Source of the DNA: Streptomyces rishiriensis
GTDB taxonomy: Bacteria > Actinomycetota > Actinomycetes > Streptomycetales > Streptomycetaceae
Direction of reading: 5' to 3'
NCBI RefSeq assembly: GCF_030815485.1
Contig: NZ_JAUSWV010000002.1
Location: forward strand, 2,790,001 to 2,854,000
DNA length: 64,000 nt
Position numbers and translations under genes: made by a program. This document shows, piece after piece, positions 53,803 through 62,303 of the stretch (positions within the stretch are counted from its first letter, which is position 1; every line of letters begins with the position of its first letter). The notes under the pieces are model-generated. The model saw only the letters and a program-made list of their open reading frames with translations. It had not been told where the DNA came from and searched no databases.

Positions 53803-56097
53803 TCAGTCCCGCCGAATCAACTCCGGGTCGATACGACGACCGATCAGCGGCAGCGCGCCCAGCGTGGCGACGACCACAACGCCGAGCGCGGAGGCGACGA
53901 GCAGCGGCAGCCCGTCGCCGTCCCAGAAGACGGCACCGCCGCCGGTCACCAGATAGCTGGACTCCGCCAGCTTTCCCGTCACCACGGCGAGCACCAGTCC
54001 GACGCCCAGGGGCAACACGACCTGTGCGACCTGAACGGCCCGGAGCGTCCGGCGCCTGGCCCCGAGCAGCGCCAGGGCGGTGACCTGCGGCCGACGTTCC
54101 ACAGCTCGATCCGTGGCAGCCACGAGGTAGGCCGCCACGCCGATGATCAGGCCCAGGATCATGCCTACGGCAAGAAGGGTCTTGATGACCGTGATCTGCT
54201 GGAGAGACGCGGCATCCACGCCGTCCGTCGTGACCTCGATCGTGGGGTCGACCCCGGCGATGCCTTCGAGTACAGAGCGCACGGTTTCTGGAGCGGCGCT
54301 GCTGAGAAGACTCAGGGTGGCTCGGTCTTCGGGACGGAACCCGTCGGGGAGTGAGGACGGGGGGATGAGAACCGTGCCGCTTGCGATCATCTGCGCTGCC
54401 GTGTCGTCGTGGTACTTGATCGTCTGGCGCGGCACCTGCACGTTGACGACCCGGTGCTTGCCTGCTGAGTTACGCAGGTGGAGGGGGAAGACACTCCCCG
54501 GCTTGCTGGACTCGTCGTAGGTCTGCTCCGGCACCAACAGGCGGGCCGGACGCCCGTCGACGCAGTCCTCCACCCCGGACGCCATCCTGCGCAGCTGCCC
54601 GCAGGTGGCGATCAAGGCACTGATGCCGGTCGATGCCTCACTGTCGGGGTCCGTCCACGACACCGTCTGGACGGCGTGGCTACGGACGCCCGGGACCTTG
54701 GCGAGAGCCCGCTCCTTGTCCTCGGGAACGTCATCGAGCGCCATGGTGTAAAGCTGGACCGGCGAAGTGTTCTTGGACACCTGATCCAGCTCGATGAGCA
54801 CTCCCTGCGTGAGCGACGCCGCATAGACCAGCAGCACGAGGCCGGTCGCCACGCGGAGAGCACCCCCAGGTTCCACCTCGTTGCGGCGCATGGCGAGCCC
54901 CAGAAACAGCGAACTCGTGGCACGGGCAACCGTTCGGGCCAGGGCCCGCGAGAGGATCGGCAAGGACAGCACGAGACCGGTGCCGACCAGCACGACCGCG
55001 AGCGGCATCAGGATCGCGGAGAACGAGGTGTCCGTGGGGACGTTCCCCGTCGCGCCGGCCACGCAGTATCCGATGACGATGCCGAGCCCAGGAACAAGCG
55101 GGAGCAGGCCCCACAGTCGCGGTGGCCTCTCCACGGCGCTGCGTCGCACAGCCAGCGGGTTGGCCGCGGCCTTCTTCGCTCCGACCCGGCCCACGAACCA
55201 GGCAAGCGCCGGACATCCCACCAGGCAGATGAGGAGCGCCGTTGGGGACAGCGCGCCATCGGCCGGGTACCACTTGAACCCGGGCAGTCCCAGCCGGGCG
55301 ACCAGTTGGTTGACGACCCAGTAGGCACCCAGACCAAGCACGGCTCCCAGCAGTGCCGCGGCGACCGTCTCGGCGGCATTGACCCGCTGCGTGCCCTTTC
55401 TGCTCAGCCCGAGCAGGCGCAACGCGGCCAGCCGCCGCATTCGCGAGGCAGCGGACAACCGGGCGCACACGGACAGGAACACTGCCAGCGGTAGCAGTAC
55501 GACACCAGCCAAGGTGAAGCGCAGGATGTCGAGGGTGGAGGGCTCCACAGTGGGGAAGCGAGCATCCTTCCGACCGAACCCAGACAAGTGGCCACCCCCC
55601 TTGAGCTCATCGGGTCTGGCGCCGACGTACGCGTAGAGCTCATCGGGATGGGCCAGCCCCTGAGCGGAAATGAGGCCCTTCTCCTTCCCCGGTAGGAGTT
55701 GAGCGAGGCCGCGGTCTACGCTCAGTAGCTCGTGCAGCCGGGGCGACACGAACACTTCGCCGGGGACGGGAAGCTCAGAAAGGCCCGGCGGCGGGGTGAT
55801 GGGCGCACCTGTCCGAGCAATGAAGATCCGGGTGAGCGGTTCGGAACCGTAGGGGTCCACTCGGGTGAGTGCCAGGCCATCCCCTTCGGTTGAAAGACAG
55901 CTACCTCGCCCATTCGAGCAATCTGGATCTCGAGCTGCCTTACGGGCATCTTGCGCGGCCAGAATTCCCGGAATCGCAAGGACGACCGCCAGACAGCACA
56001 CACCCACCCCGCTGCCCACGACCATGAGAATGAAGCGCACACGGTTGCCTCGTCCGCTCCCCAGCAATAGTCGGAGACCCAGAAGGAATTCCTTCAC
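53803..56097 (-). CDS. FtsX-like ABC transporter permease
   Basis: 764 residues. It has an N-terminal transmembrane helix (RFILMVVGSGVGVCCLAVVLAI), a large periplasm-side domain with a Cys pair (DPDCSNGRGSC, likely disulfide), then two FtsX-type membrane regions. Total helix count is about ten. This is the MacB/FtsX superfamily, which works in export or mechanotransmission rather than import. The stop/start overlap (ATGA) with the ATPase gene shows they are one unit. Composition is noticeably less G/C-rich than the genome. Confidence 0.85.
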   Translation of the reverse strand: MKEFLLGLRLLLGSGRGNRVRFILMVVGSGVGVCCLAVVLAIPGILAAQDARKAARDPDCSNGRGSCLSTEGDGLALTRVDPYGSEPLTRIFIARTGAPITPPPGLSELPVPGEVFVSPRLHELLSVDRGLAQLLPGKEKGLISAQGLAHPDELYAYVGARPDELKGGGHLSGFGRKDARFPTVEPSTLDILRFTLAGVVLLPLAVFLSVCARLSAASRMRRLAALRLLGLSRKGTQRVNAAETVAAALLGAVLGLGAYWVVNQLVARLGLPGFKWYPADGALSPTALLICLVGCPALAWFVGRVGAKKAAANPLAVRRSAVERPPRLWGLLPLVPGLGIVIGYCVAGATGNVPTDTSFSAILMPLAVVLVGTGLVLSLPILSRALARTVARATSSLFLGLAMRRNEVEPGGALRVATGLVLLVYAASLTQGVLIELDQVSKNTSPVQLYTMALDDVPEDKERALAKVPGVRSHAVQTVSWTDPDSEASTGISALIATCGQLRRMASGVEDCVDGRPARLLVPEQTYDESSKPGSVFPLHLRNSAGKHRVVNVQVPRQTIKYHDDTAAQMIASGTVLIPPSSLPDGFRPEDRATLSLLSSAAPETVRSVLEGIAGVDPTIEVTTDGVDAASLQQITVIKTLLAVGMILGLIIGVAAYLVAATDRAVERRPQVTALALLGARRRTLRAVQVAQVVLPLGVGLVLAVVTGKLAESSYLVTGGGAVFWDGDGLPLLVASALGVVVVATLGALPLIGRRIDPELIRRD

Positions 56098-56774
56098 GAT
56101 GCCTCCTCCCCGTGAGGCCTGAGCATTCCGTCACACATGATGTAGCGGGTGTCAGCTCGGGCAGCCACTTGGGCGTCGTGCGTCACAAGCACAACTGCCG
56201 TCCCTTGCGATCGCGCAAGGGTGAGGAACTCTTCCAGTACGGCCACGGCATTGCCGCTGTCAAGCGAGCCGGTGGGTTCATCCGCGAAAACAACGGCGGG
56301 CTTGTGCACCAGTGAACGAGCCACCGCCACGCGTTGACTCTGCCCCCCGGACACCTGCGAAGGCCGTCGCCCACACAGATCGGCAAGGCCGAGTCGCCCC
56401 AGGACTTCACCGGCCGCGGCGAGGGCATCTGCCTTGCGCCGTCCAGCCAGCCGGAGTGGCAAAGCCGTGTTTTCTTCTACGGTGAGCTCAGGCAAGAGCT
56501 CACCGTACTGGAAGACGAAACCAAAGCGTTCACGACGGAGAGCGCTTAGCTCTTCATCATCGAGATCCCCAAAAGATCGCCCTTCGAAATGGATCTCACC
56601 ACGGGTGACTGGCAAGACTCCTGCCAAGCAGTAGAGCAGTGACGACTTCCCCGAACCGCTTTGACCGGTGATCGCCGCTACTTCTCCCCGGTGCAGGGAA
56701 ATCTGCGCGTTACTGACAGCCGACGTTTCCCCGTAGAGAAGATCAATCCCCTTGGCGGAGAGAACTTCTGACAT
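56094..56774 (-). CDS. ABC transporter ATPase (MacB/LolD-like)
   Basis: 226 residues. Walker A GQSGSGKSS, signature VSGGQSQRVAVARSL, Walker B AVVFADEPTGSLDS, and switch His in LVTHDAQ. It drives the permease encoded just downstream. ATG 56774. It lies 70 bp after the small secreted-protein gene, all on the minus strand. Confidence 0.92.
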   Translation of the reverse strand: MSEVLSAKGIDLLYGETSAVSNAQISLHRGEVAAITGQSGSGKSSLLYCLAGVLPVTRGEIHFEGRSFGDLDDEELSALRRERFGFVFQYGELLPELTVEENTALPLRLAGRRKADALAAAGEVLGRLGLADLCGRRPSQVSGGQSQRVAVARSLVHKPAVVFADEPTGSLDSGNAVAVLEEFLTLARSQGTAVVLVTHDAQVAARADTRYIMCDGMLRPHGEEAS

Positions 56775-56844
56775 GTTGACCTCGTTCCCCTATCAAGAAC
56801 CCGAGCCCAGGCGAAGCCACCTGGGCTCGGGATTTCAGACCGGA

Positions 56845-57273
56845 TCAGACATGGTCCCAGTCATACGCAAATTCTTGCTCCGGAGCGCAATTGTCGGGGC
56901 GTAGGGTGCCCCGGTCGCGGCAGACTCGGAGCTTGATCTTCCCTGTATAGCGTTGTGCGCCGTCCCAGTTGGACTCGTGCAACCGAACTGAGCTCCGCTG
57001 CTTTCCGTAGTAACGCACCCAGCCGTGGCCGTGGACCTTGACTTCGATGTAGACGTTGTGCCGATCAGTGGCGATCGTGTCTTTGAGGTGACCCCACCAT
57101 TCGAAGGCACCGTGATTGATCCCGGGCCGATTGAACTTGTACTTGCCGTAACTGAAATCGGCACCCAGCGGTGTGAGTTTCGGGATCTTCCCCTGCACCG
57201 GCGAAGTAGGCGCCGCCACCACCCCGCCGAACATCAGACCGACCGCGGCCAAGCCGAGCACTGCCCTCTTCAT
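56845..57273 (-). CDS. Small secreted protein of unknown function, heads the ABC operon
   Basis: 142 residues. ATG 57273 with GGAGG upstream; the longer frame lacks a ribosome site. It has signal peptide MKRAVLGLAAVGLMFGGVVAAP and mature part rich in aromatic and basic residues: GAFEWWGHLKDTIATDRHNVYIEVKVHGHGWVRYYGKQRSSVRLHE, then CRDRGTLRPDNCAPEQEF with two Cys that could pair. It is not recognised. The layout, a small secreted protein followed by ATPase and FtsX-like permease, resembles lactococcin 972-type bacteriocin loci in outline. The sequence does not show that family's motifs clearly. Third positions contain more A/T than in neighbouring genes. Confidence 0.7.
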   Translation of the reverse strand: MKRAVLGLAAVGLMFGGVVAAPTSPVQGKIPKLTPLGADFSYGKYKFNRPGINHGAFEWWGHLKDTIATDRHNVYIEVKVHGHGWVRYYGKQRSSVRLHESNWDGAQRYTGKIKLRVCRDRGTLRPDNCAPEQEFAYDWDHV

Positions 57274-57462
57274 CCACGCCTCCGTGACCATCAGCGACAC
57301 TGTCGTCGCCAGGAGTAACGGACTGTAGTGGCACGTAAGTTGACAGAAACGATCTATCGCCCCACAACCATCACATCAGGCGATCGACTTCCAGCCACCT
57401 CAGTGCGAAAAAACACCATCGAGCCACCGGCGGGTAGGAGGGCGGGCGGGCGGGCAGCACAA

Positions 57463-57495
57463 GAGGACGGCACCCCCGCACAGGGTGCCGTCCTC
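57463..57495 (-). terminator. Second (distal) terminator hairpin after ppdK
   Basis: GAGGACGGCACCC with its perfect complement around a 7-nt loop, downstream of ppdK and upstream of the small secreted-protein operon. Confidence 0.75.
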
Positions 57496-57504
57496 CTTGG
57501 TGCG

Positions 57505-57553
57505 CCGGAGCCGCCGCCGATCGGTGAGGGTCGGGGACCGGCGGCGGCTCCGG
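57505..57553 (-). terminator. First terminator hairpin after ppdK
   Basis: CCGGAGCCGCCGCCG pairs over 15 bp with its complement around a 19-nt loop, ending 14 bp beyond the ppdK stop on the minus strand. Confidence 0.75.
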
Positions 57554-57566
57554 GGTCAGCGGGGCG

Positions 57567-60314
57567 TCAGCGGTGGTCGCTGCCCGTCGACTGCGAGGCC
57601 GCCCGGCCCGCCTCGAGCCGGGCCACCGGGATCCGGAACGGCGAGCAGGAGACGTAGTCGAGTCCCACCTCGTGGAAGAAGTGGACGGACTCCGGGTCGC
57701 CGCCGTGCTCGCCGCAGACGCCGAGCTTCAGGTCGGGGCGGGTGGCGCGGCCGGCCTCCACCGCCAGCTTCACCAGGGAGCCCACGCCGTCGCGGTCGAT
57801 CGTCTCGAACGGGCTGACGCCGAAGATGCCCTTCTCCAGGTAGGCCGTGAAGAACGAGGCCTCGACGTCGTCGCGGCTGAAGCCCCACACCGTCTGGGTC
57901 AGGTCGTTCGTGCCGAAGGAGAAGAACTGCGCGGCCTCGGCGATCTGACCGGCGGTCAGCGCGGCGCGCGGCAGCTCGATCATCGTGCCGATCGAGAGCT
58001 TCAGCTGGACGCCGGTCGCGGCCTCGACCTCCGCGATGACCTCGTCGGCCTCCTCGCGGACGATCTCCAGTTCCTGCACCGTGCCGACGAGCGGGATCAT
58101 GATCTCCGCGCGCGGGTCACCCTTCGCCGTCTTGCGCTCGGCCGCCGCTTCGGCGATCGCCCGTACCTGCATGGTGAACAGGCCGGGGATGACGAGGCCG
58201 AGGCGCACGCCGCGCAGACCCAGCATCGGGTTCTGCTCGTGCAGGCGGTGGACGGCCTGGAGGAGCCGGAGTTCGTTCTCGTGCGGCTCCTGGCGGGACT
58301 CGGCGAGGGCCACGCGGACCGACAGCTCGGTGATGTCGGGCAGGAACTCGTGCAGGGGCGGGTCCAGCAGCCGGACGGTGACCGGGAGGCCGTCCATCGC
58401 CGAGAACAGCTCCACGAAGTCCTGCTTCTGGAGCGGCAGGAGCGCCTTCAGCGACTCCTCGCGCTCGGTCTCCGTGTCCGCGAGGATCAGGCGCTCGACC
58501 AGCTCGCGACGGTCGCCGAGGAACATGTGCTCCGTACGGCACAGGCCGATGCCCTGGGCTCCGAAGCGGCGGGCGCGCAGCGCGTCCTCGGCGTTGTCCG
58601 CGTTGGCGCGGACCCGCAGGCGGCGCTTGCGGTCGGCGAACGCCATGATCCGGTGCACGGCCTCGACGAGCTCGTCGGCGTCGTTGGCGCCCGCGTGCAT
58701 CCGGCCCTCGAAGTACTCCACCACGGGGGACGGGACCACCGGGACCTCGCCCAGGTAGACCTTGCCGCTCGAGCCGTCGATGGAGATCAGGTCGCCTTCC
58801 TCGACGACATGGCCGCCCGGCACCGTCATCCGGCGGCGCTTGGTGTCGACCTCGAGCTCCTCGGCGCCGCAGACACAGGTCTTGCCCATGCCGCGGGCCA
58901 CCACGGCCGCGTGGGAGGTCTTGCCGCCGCGCGAGGTCAGGATGCCCTCGGCCGCGATCATGCCGTCCAGGTCGTCGGGGTTGGTCTCGCGGCGGACCAG
59001 GATGACCTTCTCGCCCGAGCGGGACCACTTGACGGCCGTGTACGAGTCGAAGACCGCCTTGCCCACCGCCGCGCCCGGCGATGCCGCGATGCCCCGGCCG
59101 ACCTGCTGGACCTTCGCCTCCTCGTCGAAGCGCGGGAACATCAGCTGGGCGAGCTGGGCGCCGGTCACCCGCTGGAGCGCCTCGGCCTCGTCGATCAGGC
59201 CCTGGTCGACGAGCTGGGTGGCGATACGGAAGGCCGCGCCCGCCGTGCGCTTGCCGACGCGGGTCTGGAGCATCCACAGCTGACCGCGTTCGATGGTGAA
59301 CTCGATGTCGCAGAGATCCTTGTAGTGGTTCTCCAGCGTCTCCATGATCTGCATCAGCTGGTCGTACGACTTCTTGTCGATCGACTCCAGCTCGGCGAGC
59401 GGAACGGTGTTGCGGATGCCCGCCACCACGTCCTCGCCCTGGGCGTTCTGGAGGTAGTCGCCGTAGACGCCCTGGTGGCCGGAGGCGGGGTCGCGGGTGA
59501 ACGCCACGCCCGTGCCCGAGTCGGGGCCCAGGTTGCCGAAGACCATCGAGCAGACGTTGACGGCCGTGCCCAGGTCGCCGGGGATGCGCTCCTGGCGGCG
59601 GTAGAGCTTCGCGCGGTCGGTGTTCCAGGAGTCGAAGACGGCGTGGATGGCGAGGTCCATCTGCTCGCGCGGGTCCTGCGGGAAGTCCCGTCCGGCCTCG
59701 GTCTTGACGATCTTCTTGAAGCGGGTGACCAGCTTCTTCAGGTCCGCGGCCTCCAGCTCGGTGTCGACCGTGACCTTCTTGGCGGTCTTCGCGGCCTCCA
59801 GCGCGTCCTCGAAGAGCTCGCCCTCGACGCCGAGGACCGTCTTGCCGAACATCTGGATCAGGCGGCGGTAGGAGTCCCAGGCGAAGCGGTCGTCGCCGGC
59901 CTGCTTGGCGAGGCCCTGGACCGACTTGTCGGAGAGGCCGATGTTGAGGACCGTGTCCATCATGCCGGGCATCGAGAACTTGGCGCCGGAGCGGACCGAG
60001 ACCAGCAACGGGTCGTCGGCCTGCCCGAGCTTCTTGCCCATCCGCTGCTCCAGCGCGTCGAGGTGCGCACTCACCTCGTCACGCAGTGCCGCCGGCTCCT
60101 CGCCGCTGTCGAGGTAGACCTTGCAGGCCTCGGTGGTGATGGTGAAGCCGGGAGGGACGGGAAGGCCCAGGTTGGTCATCTCGGCGAGGTTCGCGCCCTT
60201 GCCGCCGAGAAGGTCCTTGAGCTCCTTGTTGCCCTCGGTGAAGTCATAGACGAACTTCACGCCCTCAACGGTCGCGGCCTGCTCGGCTACCTGGAGATCT
60301 TTGTTTTCCGACAC
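57567..60314 (-). CDS. ppdK: Pyruvate, phosphate dikinase
   Basis: 915 residues. It interconverts pyruvate, ATP and phosphate with phosphoenolpyruvate, AMP and pyrophosphate. Domains: ATP-grasp (EGNKELKDLLGGKGANLAEM; SVRSGAKFSMPGMMDTVLNIG), swivelling phosphohistidine domain (GGKTSHAAVVARGMGKTCVCG), and the PEP-binding TIM barrel (GLCRTEHMFLGDRR; SFGTNDLTQTVWGFSRDD; CGEHGGDPESVHFFHEVGLDYVSCSPFR) with catalytic Cys. Full length. The GTG start at 60314 has GAGGAG upstream and opens into the conserved N-terminus; the longer frame to 60446 is unsupported. An apparent -10 box and paired palindromes lie about 210 bp upstream. Confidence 0.96.
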   Translation of the reverse strand: MSENKDLQVAEQAATVEGVKFVYDFTEGNKELKDLLGGKGANLAEMTNLGLPVPPGFTITTEACKVYLDSGEEPAALRDEVSAHLDALEQRMGKKLGQADDPLLVSVRSGAKFSMPGMMDTVLNIGLSDKSVQGLAKQAGDDRFAWDSYRRLIQMFGKTVLGVEGELFEDALEAAKTAKKVTVDTELEAADLKKLVTRFKKIVKTEAGRDFPQDPREQMDLAIHAVFDSWNTDRAKLYRRQERIPGDLGTAVNVCSMVFGNLGPDSGTGVAFTRDPASGHQGVYGDYLQNAQGEDVVAGIRNTVPLAELESIDKKSYDQLMQIMETLENHYKDLCDIEFTIERGQLWMLQTRVGKRTAGAAFRIATQLVDQGLIDEAEALQRVTGAQLAQLMFPRFDEEAKVQQVGRGIAASPGAAVGKAVFDSYTAVKWSRSGEKVILVRRETNPDDLDGMIAAEGILTSRGGKTSHAAVVARGMGKTCVCGAEELEVDTKRRRMTVPGGHVVEEGDLISIDGSSGKVYLGEVPVVPSPVVEYFEGRMHAGANDADELVEAVHRIMAFADRKRRLRVRANADNAEDALRARRFGAQGIGLCRTEHMFLGDRRELVERLILADTETEREESLKALLPLQKQDFVELFSAMDGLPVTVRLLDPPLHEFLPDITELSVRVALAESRQEPHENELRLLQAVHRLHEQNPMLGLRGVRLGLVIPGLFTMQVRAIAEAAAERKTAKGDPRAEIMIPLVGTVQELEIVREEADEVIAEVEAATGVQLKLSIGTMIELPRAALTAGQIAEAAQFFSFGTNDLTQTVWGFSRDDVEASFFTAYLEKGIFGVSPFETIDRDGVGSLVKLAVEAGRATRPDLKLGVCGEHGGDPESVHFFHEVGLDYVSCSPFRIPVARLEAGRAASQSTGSDHR

Positions 60315-60522
60315 GGGTCTCGACTCCTCGAGGACGCGGTGGCTGCCCTGACGGCCAGGAACATACCCAGATCGAAGGCTCCTGGGTACGTCCACTCGCG
60401 CGTCATGTGCCCGTAACCAACCGTCCGCCAGCGGATCGAAAGTCAAGGCTTGGCAAGCGCACGGCCGCGGATGTTTTCACTTCTTGAACGCAAGCGCCCT
60501 CCCGGCGCCTCTCGCATGCCCC

Positions 60523-60642
60523 ATATTACGCTCAGATGAGCACTGTGTGGCACGATTGATTTCGATCGATGAACGATCAAGGGGTGGCACTGAGTGCCAC
60601 TCCTTGGAGAAGTGCAATCGTTCTTGATTCGCTCATCTGAGC
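60523..60642 (-). promoter_or_regulatory. ppdK promoter region with two operator-like palindromes and an inner hairpin
   Basis: On the minus strand TAATAT (60523-60528) is a good -10 box. Next to it is CGCTCAGATGAGCACT (palindrome 60530-60541). A second CGCTCATCTGAGCACT (palindrome 60631-60642) is exactly 101 bp upstream in the same orientation. Between them lies an inner stem, AAGGGGTGGCACT / AGTGCCACTCCTT (60579-60605, one mismatch). The stretch is distinctly less G/C-rich than its surroundings. Confidence 0.55.
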
Positions 60643-60769
60643 ACTTCCCCCCTCAGGGGTGGCGAGAATCACGCTGGAACGAGCCTTGTGCGGACGCCTC
60701 GATTTCACGATGCGGACGCACCCGAGGACCCGCCGGGAGAGGGAAACCTGCTCGTCACACGAGCCGCCC

Positions 60770-61010
60770 GGTGTTCTCGGCAGTCCTGAGCCTCCCGGCA
60801 TTCCGAGAGGTCCCGATCCTGCCGACGTTCCCGGCAGTCCTGAGTCTCCCGACATTCCCGGGAGGTCCCGAGCCTTCGAGCCTCCCGGGATTCCCTTCGA
60901 GATTCCCGGAGCTTCCGGGCCTCCAGGGTTCGTCGAGGGTCCGGGCCTCTCGAGGCTTCCGGGAGGTCCGGGGGCCCCGGGCGCCCGGAGGCCCGTCACA
61001 CGAGCGTCTC
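60770..61010. repeat. Degenerate 9-bp (xPG-coding) repeat tract
   Basis: About 25 imperfect copies of TCCCGGxxx/CCTCCCGGC-like units. Every frame that reads through it gives collagen-like PG-rich text (PGGPEAPG, SGLPGTSAGSG), so no gene is inferred. It lies between the ppdK control region and the ROK gene. Confidence 0.75.
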
Positions 61011-62234
61011 TCACACCCCGAGCGCCAGCAACCGCTCCTCGGCCCGCTCCGGCGCGTACAGGTGCTCCACGACCAGCGCTCCCGCTCCCACCAGGCCCGC
61101 CCGCTCGCCGAGCCGTGAGGTCACCACGTCCAGGTGGGCGGTGGAGCGGGGCAGCGCGCGCTGGTAGAGCAGCTCGCGCACGCCCGTCAGGAAGGCGGTT
61201 CCGGCCAGATCTCCGGCGATCATCAGAACCCCGGGGTTGAGCAGCGTCACGACGGTCGCCAGGACGTCCCCGACCCGGCGGCCGGCCTCACGGGCCAGTG
61301 CGGCCGCCTCCGGGTGCCCGGCCGCGAGCAGGTCGCGCACATCCGAACCCGAGGACGCCGGAACACCCGACTCCGCCAGCCTCCGCGCCACGGCGCCACC
61401 GCTGGCGACCGCCGCGAGACAGCCGTAGGAGCCGCAGCGGCACAGCGCCTCCGCGCCCACCCGGATGTGCCCGATGTCGCCGGCCCCGCCGTCGACGCCG
61501 CGGAAGATCGAGCCACCGACCACGACTCCCGCGCCTATCCCGGTCGACACCTTGACCAGCACGAACGCCGAGCAGTCGGCGTATCCGGTGCGCTGTTCGC
61601 CGTACGCCATGAGGTTGGCGTCGTTGTCGACGAGGACGGGGACCGCCACCGCGCCCCCGAACCCGCCCGCGGTCCCGCCCGCCGTCCGTTCGGAGAAGGC
61701 GCGGGACAGGCGGCCCCTTATGTCGTAGCCGTCCCAGCCGGGCATGATCGGCGGCTGGACGACCCGGCCGGTCTCGCTGTCGACCGGGCCGGGCACGGCG
61801 AGTCCGATGCCGCACACCTCGTCCGGCCGGTGGCCCGCCTTCTCCAGCAGCTCGGCGAACCAGCCGCCCAGCTCGCCGAGCACCACGTCCGGCCCGTCCT
61901 CCAGGATCAGCGTGCCGCCGTGCTCGGCCAGGATCTCTCCGGTCAGCGTCAGCACGGCAGCCCGCGCGTGGCGCGTGTCCAGGTCCGCCGCCAGGACGAC
62001 GGCGTGGGCGTCGTCGAACTCCAGGGTGATCGAGGGACGGCCGCCCAGCGGGGAGTCGACCGGGCCGCCGGCCCCCTCGCGCAGCCAGCCGGCGCGGAAG
62101 AGGCGGTCAAGACGCTGGCCGACGGTGGCTCGGGAGAGGCCGGTGGCCTGCTGGAGGGCACCACGTGTCGTCGCCCGCCCCTTGCGCACCAGTTCGAGCA
62201 GATCTCCGGCGCTGGCCTGGCCTCGTCCCGTCAT
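61011..62234 (-). CDS. ROK-family transcriptional repressor
   Basis: 407 residues, ATG 62234 with AAGGGGG upstream. The N-terminal winged helix is in GDLLELVRKGRATTRGALQQATGLSRATVGQRLDRLFRAGWLREG. The ROK sugar-kinase-like domain follows with ADLDTRHARAAVLTLTGE, GIGLAVPGPVDSETGRVVQPPIMPGW, VDNDANLMAYGEQRTG, GIGAGVVVGGSIFRGVDGGAGDIGH, and the zinc-binding CRCGSYGCL (Cys-x-Cys-x4-Cys). It probably regulates the divergent glycosidase gene, starting 70 bp away. Kinase activity is not expected in a DNA-binding ROK protein. Confidence 0.93.
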   Translation of the reverse strand: MTGRGQASAGDLLELVRKGRATTRGALQQATGLSRATVGQRLDRLFRAGWLREGAGGPVDSPLGGRPSITLEFDDAHAVVLAADLDTRHARAAVLTLTGEILAEHGGTLILEDGPDVVLGELGGWFAELLEKAGHRPDEVCGIGLAVPGPVDSETGRVVQPPIMPGWDGYDIRGRLSRAFSERTAGGTAGGFGGAVAVPVLVDNDANLMAYGEQRTGYADCSAFVLVKVSTGIGAGVVVGGSIFRGVDGGAGDIGHIRVGAEALCRCGSYGCLAAVASGGAVARRLAESGVPASSGSDVRDLLAAGHPEAAALAREAGRRVGDVLATVVTLLNPGVLMIAGDLAGTAFLTGVRELLYQRALPRSTAHLDVVTSRLGERAGLVGAGALVVEHLYAPERAEERLLALGV

Positions 62235-62303
62235 GCGCACCCCCTTGTGTTTCTCAAGCCTGCATTACATATTGAGTTTTGCGTGTTAAATAGACGTAAC
62301 CCT
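62235..62303. promoter_or_regulatory. Divergent promoter/operator region of the ROK and glycosidase genes
   Basis: 69 bp between two divergent starts, A/T-rich for this genome. It contains CTCAA...TTGAG arms (62254-62277, imperfect) and TTAAATAGACG near the plus-strand gene. It is the likely site for the ROK protein. Confidence 0.5.

Noticed and set aside
56845..57273. Lactococcin 972-type bacteriocin
   Set aside because: The operon layout fits but the mature sequence lacks the family's recognisable motifs; recorded as unknown secreted protein.
60577..60636. 19-codon ORF (MSESRTIALLQGVALSATP) upstream of ppdK as a leader peptide
   Set aside because: It lies upstream of the apparent -10 box and overlaps the operator palindrome and hairpin, so it would not be on the ppdK transcript. 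There is no ribosome site.
60577..61014. Collagen-like protein on the minus strand
   Set aside because: The PG-rich text comes from the 9-bp repeat and appears on both strands; there is no ribosome site, signal peptide or G-x-y regularity.
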